DNA of 64,000 nt, taken from assembly GCA_965205155.1 (NCBI GenBank), contig OZ242033.1, positions 3,810,299-3,874,298 on the forward strand. Direction: 5' to 3'. The notes below the pieces were generated by a model. The model did no database searches, was not told the DNA's origin, and was given only the letters and a program-made list of their open reading frames with translations. Position numbers and translations under genes: made by a program. Below, in pieces: positions 56,773 through 64,000 of this stretch. The stretch's first letter is position 1; every line of letters starts with the position of its first letter. The stretch comes from Aldehydirespirator sp965205155. GTDB lineage: Bacteria > Actinomycetota > Acidimicrobiia > Acidimicrobiales > Aldehydirespiratoraceae.

Positions 56773-58818
56773 ATGAGGGCATTATCGACTCTGTTGGCGG
56801 TGGCGGTGCTGGCCGTTGGATGCGGCGAGGATTCCGGCGACGTTGTGGTCGGCGGCTCAGAGCTGGTGCCGTCCGGGGTGGAGCCGTCCGGCGTGGAGCC
56901 GTCCGGCGTGGAGGCGTCCGGGGTGGAGCCACAGGATGTGCCCGCCGGCGAGGGTGGGTTGGCTAACTGTGAGGACCTGCCTGAGCTCAGGTCGCAGCTC
57001 GAGGGCAGGCTCGGCGGTCGCCAGAACCCCGATCCGATCATCGACGGTGTGCTGTTGACCTACGGGATGGAGCATCCCGACACGTTCGCGGGCCGCTGGA
57101 TCGATCGTGACAGCGGCGGGGTGCTGATGATGGGGTTCACCGACGATCCCGAGCCGCACCGGGCCGCGATCCTGGCCCGGCGCCCCACCCCCGACGACTA
57201 CCCCGCGGTGGACCCGCCCCCGCCGATCACCGACGACCGGCCCCTCGGCGAGCGCGACGACGTGGTCATCGACGTGGTTCGGGTCCGGTTCAGCCTGCCC
57301 GAGATGGAAGCCCTGCTGGATGAGACGTCAGGGTCAATCCCCTCGAGGAAGTTCGGTCTCGACGGCACGGGATACGACATCACGCGCCAGCGGATGACCC
57401 TGTACCTGGTGAATCCGCCCGAGGGGGCCTTGGAAGAGATCGCAGAGCGAGTGCCGGACCCTTCGGCGATATGCGTGGAGGTCACCCGCACGCCGCAGCC
57501 GCCCGAGGGGCCGCTGGCGGTGATCCCGGATCTGGATGTGGAGGATCCTGTGGTGTCGTGTCCGGGGACCCCGCCGGTGCGCTACTCGCAGATGATCGCC
57601 CCGCCCTCGATCGACGACATCGACCATCCGGCGGTGGACGTGCTGCGGGCCGAACTGGACACTCCGGGGGGCGAGCCGCTGCCTCGGGGCCGGTGGGTCG
57701 TGATCAGCATCGACGACGACAGCGCCACGTTCGCAGCACTCTCCGAACACGGCTTCGGTGTCGCAGGAGTGGAGCGGCGAGGCGACCGGTGGATCTTCAC
57801 CGGACAGGCGTCCGGGCCTCGGTGCGAACCCACCATCCCGTTGCCGGCGGGGCTCGCCCCGGTGGAGGTGCTCCTCGATCCCGACTCGATGCCCGACCCC
57901 GGTAACACCACGGTCGATGTGCTGGTGTCCGAGCTGGGATGCGCCAGCGGCCGCGAGATGGGCGACGCCCTGCGGGGCCCCCAGGTGATCGAGACCGACG
58001 ACGCGGTGGTGGTCGCCTTCGCGGTGGTGCCCATCGCCGGGTCGGCCACCTGCCCGGGCAACCCCTGGACCGCTGTGACTGTCGAGCTGTCGGAGCCGCT
58101 GGGTGAGCGTTGGATCTATGACGGGCTCTTCTTCCCGCCCAAGCCCCTGGTCGCCGTCGCCGATCCGCTGACGTCCTCGGAGTACCGCGACTCCTATCCG
58201 TGCCGCTCGGGGTCGGCGTTCGCCGAGGCGCAGGGCACCGAGGGTCCCGACACTTTCGACACCGCCAACCGGGCTCTGATGGCCCACCTCGGGGACCTGT
58301 CGGAGCCTCTCTATGACATCGAGGTAGCCGAGCGCGGCCACGGGTACGAACGGTGGCGGATCGCGATCGAGGACTCCAGTGGCGAGGTGCGCCTCGGCAC
58401 CGTGCGGGCCCGACGCAGCACCGAGGGCCGATGGCACATCGAACAGGCTCAGTGGTGCCTGACCGACGCCGGCCACAGCGACACCGTCCGCAACGGCGTG
58501 GCATCCATGCAACGACACTTGCAGCCGCCCGCCGACTTCTCCGACTGTCCGATGGTCACAGACCACCACCAGGCCCCCGAAGCACTCCCACAGCAGCTCC
58601 CCACGCCCGGAGCGGTACTTGCCGAGCACCTCAGCCCACTGCCGACAGTGAGCCTCGCCATCACCCTCGCCGAATCCACACAGTCCATGGTGCGCTGGGA
58701 GATCATGACGACAGGAGCACTCTGGGGGCCGACCATCACCAACACGGTCGCCGTCGAGGACAACGGCTGGAGACTGCAGACCGACCAGTGGTGCCACCTG
58801 GAGCCACAACAGCTCTGA
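56773..58818 (+). CDS. Large secreted lipoprotein of unknown function
   Basis: 681 residues from ATG 56773, where a lipoprotein signal begins (MRALSTLLAVAVLAVGCGED, lipobox AVGC); an open frame from 56500 is unsupported. After a short repeat (GVEPS, four to five times) come several beta-rich blocks, including two with similar wording (RGRWVVISIDDDSATFAALSEHGFGVAGVERRGDRWIFTGQASG and ALRGPQVIETDDAVVVAFAVVPIAG), then a C-terminal pair of NTF2-like-looking blocks ending QTDQWCHLEPQQL. I recognize no catalytic motif. Probably cell-surface; the role is unknown. Confidence 0.7.
   Translation: MRALSTLLAVAVLAVGCGEDSGDVVVGGSELVPSGVEPSGVEPSGVEASGVEPQDVPAGEGGLANCEDLPELRSQLEGRLGGRQNPDPIIDGVLLTYGMEHPDTFAGRWIDRDSGGVLMMGFTDDPEPHRAAILARRPTPDDYPAVDPPPPITDDRPLGERDDVVIDVVRVRFSLPEMEALLDETSGSIPSRKFGLDGTGYDITRQRMTLYLVNPPEGALEEIAERVPDPSAICVEVTRTPQPPEGPLAVIPDLDVEDPVVSCPGTPPVRYSQMIAPPSIDDIDHPAVDVLRAELDTPGGEPLPRGRWVVISIDDDSATFAALSEHGFGVAGVERRGDRWIFTGQASGPRCEPTIPLPAGLAPVEVLLDPDSMPDPGNTTVDVLVSELGCASGREMGDALRGPQVIETDDAVVVAFAVVPIAGSATCPGNPWTAVTVELSEPLGERWIYDGLFFPPKPLVAVADPLTSSEYRDSYPCRSGSAFAEAQGTEGPDTFDTANRALMAHLGDLSEPLYDIEVAERGHGYERWRIAIEDSSGEVRLGTVRARRSTEGRWHIEQAQWCLTDAGHSDTVRNGVASMQRHLQPPADFSDCPMVTDHHQAPEALPQQLPTPGAVLAEHLSPLPTVSLAITLAESTQSMVRWEIMTTGALWGPTITNTVAVEDNGWRLQTDQWCHLEPQQL
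56863..56932 (+). repeat. 15-bp in-frame repeat in lipoprotein gene
   Basis: Pattern gtggagccgtccggc repeated from 56878, 56893, 56908 and 56923 with a partial unit before, encoding V-E-P-S-G. It forms a flexible linker after the lipid anchor and may vary in number between strains. Confidence 0.8.
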
Positions 58819-58841
58819 GACTGCCGTGGGGCGGGGCTGGT

Positions 58842-59993
58842 TCAGAGGCGTTCGAGGATTGTGACGTTGGCCTGGCCTCCGCCCTCGCACATCGTCTGCA
58901 GGCCCCACCGGCCCCCGGTGCGCTCGAGCTCGTGCAGCAACGTGGTCATCAGCTTGGCCCCGCTGCAGCCGAGCGGGTGACCGAGGGCGATGGCGCCGCC
59001 GTTGACGTTCACCTTCTCGTGGGGCACGTCGTGCTCTCGCATCCAGGCCAGAGGAACCGAGGCGAAGGCCTCGTTGCACTCGAACAGATCGAAGTCGTCG
59101 ATGCCCATGCCCGTCTTCTCGAGGGCGTGCGCAGTGGCCGCGATGGGCCCCGTGAGCATGAAGATCGGATCGTCGGCTCGTACAGAGATGTGGTGGATGC
59201 GGGCCCGGGGCTCCAGCCCGTGGTGGTCGACGGCCCGCTCCGAGGCCACCAGCAGGGCCGCGGCCCCGTCGCTGATCTGGCTGGACACCGCGGCGGTGAT
59301 ACGGCCGCCCTCGGTGAGAGGCTTGAGAGCCTGCATCTTCTCCAGGGAGGTGTCGCGGCGTGGGCCCTCGTCCATCGTCACGGATCCGAACGGCACGATC
59401 TCGGGATCGAAGCGACCCTCGTCGATGGCCCGAATGGCTCGCTGGTGGCTCTCGAACGAGAAGGCCTCCATCTCGGCCCGCGAGATGTCCCACTTCTCGG
59501 CGATGAGCTCGGCCCCGCGGAATTGCGACACCTCCTGGGTGCCGTAACGCTGGACCCAACCCTCGGAGCCGGTGAAGGGGTCGTCATGACCGAGCGCCTG
59601 ACCGGCGTCCATGGCCGTCCCGATGGGCACCATCGACATGTTCTGCACACCCCCGGCCACGACCAGGTCGTTCACGCCGGCCATGGTGGCCATTGCCGCG
59701 AAGCTCACGGCCTGCTGGCCCGATCCGCACTGCCGGTCGATCGTCACACCCGGAATGGCCTCGGGCAGCCCGGCCGCCAGCCAGCTGGTGCGAGCGATGT
59801 CGCCCGCGTTGGGGCCGACGTTGTCGAGGTTGCCGAAGATCACGTCTTCGATCGCCATGGGATCGACACTGGTGCGGTCGAGGAGCGCCCGGATGGCGGC
59901 CGCACCGAGGTCGGCGGGATGGACCTGTGAGAGGCCGCCGCCCCGCTTGCCGGTGGGTGTGCGCACTGCGTCGATGATGTAGGCCTCGGCCAT
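58842..59993 (-). CDS. Thiolase (acetyl-CoA C-acyltransferase)
   Basis: 383 residues. Active-site cysteine C89 in IDRQCGSGQQA, the histidine block NGGAIALGHPLGCSGAK and the second cysteine in CEGGGQANV are all present, as is NEAFASVPLAW. It either condenses acetyl-CoA units or cleaves 3-ketoacyl-CoA in beta-oxidation; length and spacing fit FadA/AtoB types. It stands alone, converging with the lipoprotein gene (23 bases) and divergent from the prepilin peptidase gene across 259 bases that hold no gene I can see. Confidence 0.92.
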   Translation of the reverse strand: MAEAYIIDAVRTPTGKRGGGLSQVHPADLGAAAIRALLDRTSVDPMAIEDVIFGNLDNVGPNAGDIARTSWLAAGLPEAIPGVTIDRQCGSGQQAVSFAAMATMAGVNDLVVAGGVQNMSMVPIGTAMDAGQALGHDDPFTGSEGWVQRYGTQEVSQFRGAELIAEKWDISRAEMEAFSFESHQRAIRAIDEGRFDPEIVPFGSVTMDEGPRRDTSLEKMQALKPLTEGGRITAAVSSQISDGAAALLVASERAVDHHGLEPRARIHHISVRADDPIFMLTGPIAATAHALEKTGMGIDDFDLFECNEAFASVPLAWMREHDVPHEKVNVNGGAIALGHPLGCSGAKLMTTLLHELERTGGRWGLQTMCEGGGQANVTILERL

Positions 59994-60252
59994 GGTTGCT
60001 CCTTGTCGCTCGGGTTCGATTATGCCCGATTTCGTTACGCCAACGTGTACCGGCTGAACGATCGGTCTGCCATCTGTCTGTCCTCAGCTCGCTGACTACG
60101 CATGAGCAGGTCCGATTGAGTGGGATTGCATGCACACAAGTCTCAAATGTTGTCAACTTCCATGTTCGTTGGCCGACGGCCGGAGATTCGAGTCGGTCGG
60201 CCAAGGAGGCCAAGGAGTCGGTCAGGCGATCTGGGCGGCGTAGCGTTCTACC

Positions 60253-60747
60253 GTGGCCGTGCCAGCAGTGCTCGTGGGCGCGGCGGTCGCGGTGTGGCTG
60301 GTCGCCGGCGTGCGGCTGGCCGTGACCGACCTTCGAACCGGCCTGCTGCCGACACGGGTGATCTGGCCGACCGCGGCAGTCGTCTGGACGCTCTATGCGG
60401 CCGCGTCGCTGGCGGAGGCCGAGCCGGCCGGCCTCGTCGGGGCGGCGGTGGGGGCCGCGGTGTGCGGGGCGCCGCTGGCCGCGGTCCACCTCGTCCATCC
60501 GCCCGCCATGGGCTTCGGCGACGTCCGCCTCAGCGTGCTGAACGGCCTGCTATGCGGTTGGTGGGGCTGGCAGATCGCGCTGGTGGGCCTGGCCGCGGGG
60601 TTCGCGCTGGCCCTGCCCGAGGCGCTGATCGTGCTCGCTCGACACGGCAGGGGTGCCAGCCGGCCGCTGGGTCCCTACCTGGTGGCCGGTGCCGCGGTCG
60701 CAGCGGGCTGGGCCGCCGCCACCCGAGGGCTGGTCCCGGCACGCTAG
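60253..60747 (+). CDS. Prepilin peptidase, A24 domain only
   Basis: 164 residues from GTG 60253 with about five membrane segments. The two catalytic aspartates are in VTDLRTGLLPTR and MGFGDVRLS (GxGD), and PLGPYLVAG corresponds to the conserved PFGPxL. It lacks the N-terminal cysteine-rich methylase domain, as in archaeal-type and TadV-type enzymes. It may process Flp/Tad or type IV pilins, but no pilin gene is in the window. Confidence 0.8.
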   Translation: MAVPAVLVGAAVAVWLVAGVRLAVTDLRTGLLPTRVIWPTAAVVWTLYAAASLAEAEPAGLVGAAVGAAVCGAPLAAVHLVHPPAMGFGDVRLSVLNGLLCGWWGWQIALVGLAAGFALALPEALIVLARHGRGASRPLGPYLVAGAAVAAGWAAATRGLVPAR

Positions 60748-60783
60748 GCGCCGTTCAGGGACGTGTCGGGCGTATCGACATAT

Positions 60784-60924
60784 ATGTTCGCTGATTCATC
60801 GGAAGGAGATGAACCAAGAATCTGGGAGCAGGACTCCAGCCGCGGTGTCCAGCGGGCGCGCACACTCGTCAAGGACCTGCGAGTCAAGCTCGGCGACAAC
60901 GCCAGGAGCCCTGTCAGACGTTGA
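60784..60924 (+). CDS. Possible 46-residue protein
   Basis: ATG 60784 opens a 46-codon frame rich in charged residues (MFADSSEGDEPRIWEQDSS at the start, then VQRARTLVKDLRVKLGDNAR). The second half has strong G/C third positions. It overlaps the end of the convergent sigma factor gene by 11 bases. No clear ribosome-binding site precedes it. It could be a real small protein or the tail of a lost gene. Confidence 0.3.
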   Translation: MFADSSEGDEPRIWEQDSSRGVQRARTLVKDLRVKLGDNARSPVRR

Positions 60925-61861
60925 GCAGGTCGCGGGCGCCGGTGTCGCTGGAGGGATGGCGCAGCTTCGACATGGCCCTCGCCTCGATCTGGCGGATCCT
61001 CTCCCGGGTGAGGTTGAAGTGCTCGCCGACCTCCTCCAGGGTGCGGGGTTCGCCCCGGTCGAGGCCGAAGCGCAGCTTGAGGATGTCGCGCTCGCGCTCG
61101 TCCAGCGGCGACAGCAGTCGCATGATCTCGTTGGGCAGCATGGTGGTGGCCGCGGTGTCGAAGGGCGAGTCGATCGACCGGTCCTCCACCACGTCGCCCA
61201 GCTCGGCGTCACCGTCCTGGCGCAGCGGCTCCGACAGCGACAGCGGCTCGGACTGGAAGCGCAGCGCCTCGGTGACCTTGTCCTCGGGCATCTCCACCTC
61301 GGCGGCCAGCTCCGAGAGGGTGGGCGGCCGGCCGAACTTCAACTCCAGGCGGGAGCGGGCCTTCTGGAGGCGGGCCAGCGTGTCGCCGGCGTGGACCGGC
61401 AGCCGGATGGTGCGGCCGGTGTTGGCGATGCCCCGGGTTATGGCCTGGCGGATCCACCAGGTGGCGTAGGTCGAGAACTTGAAGCCCTTGCGCCAGTCGA
61501 ACTTCTCGACCGCGTGCATCAGACCGAGGTTGCCCTCCTGGATCAGGTCGAGCAGGGGCAGGCCCGAGGCCTGGTACTTCTTGGCGATGGAGACCACCAG
61601 CCGCAGGTTCGACTGCACGAAGGTCCGCTCGGACTCCAGCCCCCGCCGGTCCTTGCGGCGCAGGTCCCGGCGGCGGTGGTCGGTGAGGGAGCCGGGGGCG
61701 GCCTCCTTGAGTTCCTTGCGGGCTGCCAGCCCGGCTTCGATCTCCTGGGCCAGCCGGACTTCGTCGTCCTTGGTCAGCAGCGGGTACTGGCCGATGTCGG
61801 TGAGATAGAGGCGGACCAGATCCTCCTCGTCTCTCTCAACTCGCTCCTTGACCTTTACCAC
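60914..61861 (-). CDS. Group-2 sigma-70 factor (RpoD/SigB-like)
   Basis: 315 residues from GTG 61861, with GGAG 9 bases upstream; the open frame continues to 62548 but that part is antisense-like and arginine-rich. Regions 1.2 to 4.2 are complete: DLVRLYLTDIGQYPLLTKDDEVRLAQEIEAG, GLPLLDLIQEGNLGLMHAVEKFDWRKGFKFSTYATWWIRQAITR, and GLDRGEPRTLEEVGEHFNLTRERIRQIEARAMSKLRHP. Region 1.1 is absent, so it resembles mycobacterial SigB or streptomycete Hrd factors rather than the primary RpoD. It probably directs stationary-phase or stress transcription. Confidence 0.92.
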   Translation of the reverse strand: MVKVKERVERDEEDLVRLYLTDIGQYPLLTKDDEVRLAQEIEAGLAARKELKEAAPGSLTDHRRRDLRRKDRRGLESERTFVQSNLRLVVSIAKKYQASGLPLLDLIQEGNLGLMHAVEKFDWRKGFKFSTYATWWIRQAITRGIANTGRTIRLPVHAGDTLARLQKARSRLELKFGRPPTLSELAAEVEMPEDKVTEALRFQSEPLSLSEPLRQDGDAELGDVVEDRSIDSPFDTAATTMLPNEIMRLLSPLDERERDILKLRFGLDRGEPRTLEEVGEHFNLTRERIRQIEARAMSKLRHPSSDTGARDLLNV

Positions 61862-62022
61862 GTACCCCCGCTCCAGGTCTAAGAAGAGCCGGCCCAGCGA
61901 CCGCCGCCCCACGCGCCATTGCTGCGATGAACGATAACGACGTTTTCCCCATCGCCAACCACACTTGTCCAGGACCCTCGCACGACCATCGGCGGAGCTT
62001 GCAGTCGCTGCGATTGGTGCGC

Positions 62023-62589
62023 CTAGGGCCAGCCGTCGGGCCGCAGCACCGACGGGCCGACGATGCCGCCCACGGCCGCCAGAGCCCGTTCGGCTTCGTT
62101 CACGGCTCCCCGCCCCGTAGCTCCCTCGGGGGGCGCACCGCCGGAACGATGCTCGCGGTCCAGGTCGAACCCGATCGAGCCGGCTGCTGAGATCAGAGTT
62201 CCGTCGCAGTGGGGCGCGGCGTGCTCGCAGATCGCCGCGTAGACGCGCAGCAGTTGTGGCACGAGCACCTTCCGGGCGATGTCGAGGCGCTCCAGGGTTC
62301 CCTCCGAGGCCGCGATCTCGTCGAGCGCGGCGACCAGCGCCACATCCGCGGGGGCGGCCTGCCTCCAGGGAGCCATCAACTCGGAGTCGGGCTGCAGCCC
62401 GTCGAGGATCTCGCGGTGTGAGGCGAGCCGCCGGCTCAGCTCCCACATCGGTGCCGCGGCCTCGGCGTGCTCGGGAGCGCCCGCCGCTTGCGCCGCCCAG
62501 GCCTCGAGCACCTCTGCCAGCCGGCCGCACGACCAGCGCAGGGCGCACACCAGCCGGGCCGTCTGGGCCACGGAGTAGCCGCGGCTCAC
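62023..62589 (-). CDS. Uncharacterized helical protein downstream of nadE
   Basis: 188 residues from GTG 62589, which overlaps the nadE stop as GTGA. The protein is mostly helical (VAQTARLVCALRWSCGRLAEVLEAWA, MWELSRRLASHREILDGLQPDSELM, LDIARKVLVPQLLRVYAAICEHAAPHCDGTLISAAG) with several Glu and His residues. I do not recognize the family. Coupling to nadE suggests a role linked to NAD metabolism or only shared expression. The 161-base gap after it holds the sigma factor upstream region. Confidence 0.65.
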   Translation of the reverse strand: MSRGYSVAQTARLVCALRWSCGRLAEVLEAWAAQAAGAPEHAEAAAPMWELSRRLASHREILDGLQPDSELMAPWRQAAPADVALVAALDEIAASEGTLERLDIARKVLVPQLLRVYAAICEHAAPHCDGTLISAAGSIGFDLDREHRSGGAPPEGATGRGAVNEAERALAAVGGIVGPSVLRPDGWP

Positions 62590-64000
62590 GGCGCGCTGGC
62601 CGACCGGTAACGGTTGATGATCGGCATGCGCCGGTCCCGGCCGAAGGCCCGGCCGGTGATCCGGGGACCGATCGGCGTCTGGCGGCGCTTGAACTCGGCG
62701 ATGTCCACCATGCGACAGACCCGCTCCACGACCTCGTCCGGCGCGATCTGCGCCTGCTGGATCTCGGCGACGCTGCGAAGCTCCTCGACGTGCAGGCGAA
62801 GGATGGGATCGAGCACCTCGTAGGGCGGCAGCGACTGGTCGTCGCGCTGGCCTGGTGCCAGCTCCGCCGAGGGCGCCTTGGCCAGCACGGTGGCCGGGAT
62901 GAGCTCGCTGCCGGCCTGCTGGTTGCGCCAGCGGCACAATTCGTACACGTCGAGCTTCCACAGGTCCGAGACCACCGCGAACGCTCCGGCGGTGTCGCCG
63001 TAGAGGGTGGAGTAGCCCACCGCCAGCTCGCTCTTGTTGCCGGTGGTGAGCACCAGCCAGCCGTGCTCGTTGGCCAGCGCCATCAGCGTGATGCCGCGGA
63101 TGCGCGCCTGGAGGTTCTGGTCGGTGATCCCGCCGGGGTCGAGTACGTCGCCGAGACCGGGTTCGAGCATGCCGGCCAGTGCGGCGTGAGCCGGCTCTAT
63201 GCCGACCATGCGAGCGTCGATGCCGAGGTTGGCGGCCAGCTTCTCGGCGTCGGTCACCGAGTGCTCGCTGGAATTGCGAGACGGCATCAGCACACCGTGC
63301 ACATGGTCGGCGCCCAGCGCGTCGACCGCGATGGCCGCGGTCAGCGATGAGTCCACCCCGCCGGAGAGGCCCACGCAGACATCGCTGAACCCGCTCTTGT
63401 GCACGTAGTCGCGGGTGGCCAGCGCCAACGCGGCCCAGCGCTGGGCGTTGGGGTCCATGGGCGGCGCGAGCGGCCCGGCCATGCGTTCACGGCCCGGTTC
63501 CGGCGCACCCCCCGGCGTCACCGCCACGATCGGGCGCAAGTGCTGTTCGGACAGGCTCCGCGAGCGGGGCGGCAGGTCCACATCGAAGACGTCGACCGAC
63601 TCGGCGAAGGACACGCACCGGGCCGCCACCGACCCGTCGGCGGCGATAACGAACGATCCGCCGTCGAAGACGAGCTCGTCCTGGCCGCCGACCAGGTTCA
63701 CGCAGACCACCGGCACGCCCGCCTCGGCCACTCGCTGGCCGATGACCCGCTCCCGGGCGGCCTGCTTGCCGGCGCGGAACGGCGATCCGTTGACGTTCAG
63801 CACCAGCTGCGCGCCGGCCCGGGCCAGATCGCTCACCGGCCCGTCCGGAACCCAGGCGTCCTCACAGATGGTCACCCCCACGACCGCCCCGCCGATCTCG
63901 AACCGCGGCGGCTCGTCGGTGCCGGGACGGAAGTGCCGCAACTCGTCGAACACGTCGTAGTTGGGGAGGTGGCGCTTGCGGTAGACGCCGCGCACCTCAC
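62586..64000 (-). CDS. nadE: Glutamine-dependent NAD+ synthetase (5' end outside window)
   Basis: The visible 471 codons lack roughly the first 110 residues. The nitrilase-like glutaminase part shows the catalytic lysine in YRKRHLPNYDVFDE and the nucleophile cysteine in VTICEDAWVP. The synthetase part has the PP-loop VGLSGGVDSSLTAAIAVDALG, then LTTGNKSELAVGYSTLYGD. It amidates nicotinic acid adenine dinucleotide to NAD+ with ammonia channelled from glutamine. No inner start is needed, since the frame continues to the window edge. Confidence 0.95.
   Translation of the reverse strand, partial: EVRGVYRKRHLPNYDVFDELRHFRPGTDEPPRFEIGGAVVGVTICEDAWVPDGPVSDLARAGAQLVLNVNGSPFRAGKQAARERVIGQRVAEAGVPVVCVNLVGGQDELVFDGGSFVIAADGSVAARCVSFAESVDVFDVDLPPRSRSLSEQHLRPIVAVTPGGAPEPGRERMAGPLAPPMDPNAQRWAALALATRDYVHKSGFSDVCVGLSGGVDSSLTAAIAVDALGADHVHGVLMPSRNSSEHSVTDAEKLAANLGIDARMVGIEPAHAALAGMLEPGLGDVLDPGGITDQNLQARIRGITLMALANEHGWLVLTTGNKSELAVGYSTLYGDTAGAFAVVSDLWKLDVYELCRWRNQQAGSELIPATVLAKAPSAELAPGQRDDQSLPPYEVLDPILRLHVEELRSVAEIQQAQIAPDEVVERVCRMVDIAEFKRRQTPIGPRITGRAFGRDRRMPIINRYRSASAP

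Noticed and set aside
60146..60190. TTGACA promoter on the minus strand upstream of the thiolase gene
   Set aside because: A TTGACA hexamer is present but no acceptable -10 hexamer lies 16-18 bases downstream.
61862..62548. N-terminal extension of the sigma factor by 229 residues
   Set aside because: The extension is arginine/alanine-rich, antisense-like to and overlapping the coupled gene downstream of nadE, while GTG 61861 has a good ribosome-binding site and the family start.

Overview
The window is a high-GC chromosomal segment (strong G/C at third codon positions, many GTG starts) from an actinobacterium. The ribosomal/RNA polymerase cluster, mycobacteria-like sigma/anti-sigma pairs, an NDMA-type alcohol dehydrogenase, CaiB transferases and branched-chain ABC importers together suggest an uncultured, probably marine or host-associated, Acidimicrobiia-like lineage. 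That placement is an inference from gene content only.

Layout. 1-16.1 kb (minus strand): the translation/transcription block, read in transcription order as tRNA-Thr, tRNA-Met, ECF sigma + zinc-finger anti-sigma, tRNA-Trp, secE, nusG, rplK, rplA, rplJ, rplL, a tyrosine phosphatase, rpoB, rpoC, rpsL, rpsG, fusA (cut by the window edge). RpoC has lost the cysteines of its second zinc site and RpoB carries unusual residues in the rifampicin region. 16.3-32.2 kb: catabolic and uptake genes. These are a serine hydrolase, an acyl-CoA synthetase, a branched-chain amino-acid-type ABC importer compressed into three polypeptides by two fusions (LivK-LivH, LivM-LivG, LivF), a MoxR/vWA pair, an alcohol dehydrogenase, a CoA transferase, a deaminase-like amidohydrolase, a Rieske oxygenase and a 2OG-Fe(II) oxygenase.

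32.3-41.5 kb: an ABC importer of the nitrate/sulfonate/thiamine-precursor class (ATPase, permease). Its two substrate-binding lipoproteins sit on alanine/glutamate-rich coiled-coil stalks and carry three apparently nucleotide-identical copies of one roughly 345-residue binding domain; one also carries a LivK-type binding domain. A flavodoxin-fold reductase and a luciferase-like monooxygenase lie beside it. 41.6-48.0 kb: a glycosyltransferase, UbiD/UbiX, a phytoene-desaturase-like oxidoreductase, YqeC and a selenocysteine tRNA. At two separate gene junctions here (ubiD-ubiX and yqeC-oxidoreductase) a duplicated start region makes two short ORFs chained by 4-nt stop/start overlaps.

48.5-51.4 kb: a SigK/RskA-like pair beside a triple-fasciclin lipoprotein, an arrangement reminiscent of the mycobacterial SigK regulon. 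51.5-56.8 kb: an accessory patch with gene remnants (kelch, Fic, an unplaced fragment), a macro-domain protein with an unfamiliar N-terminal domain, and an AlkB-like dioxygenase coupled to a methyltransferase. 56.8-64 kb: a lipoprotein, a thiolase, a minimal prepilin peptidase, a group-2 sigma-70 factor, an unknown protein and the glutamine-dependent NAD synthetase (cut by the window edge).
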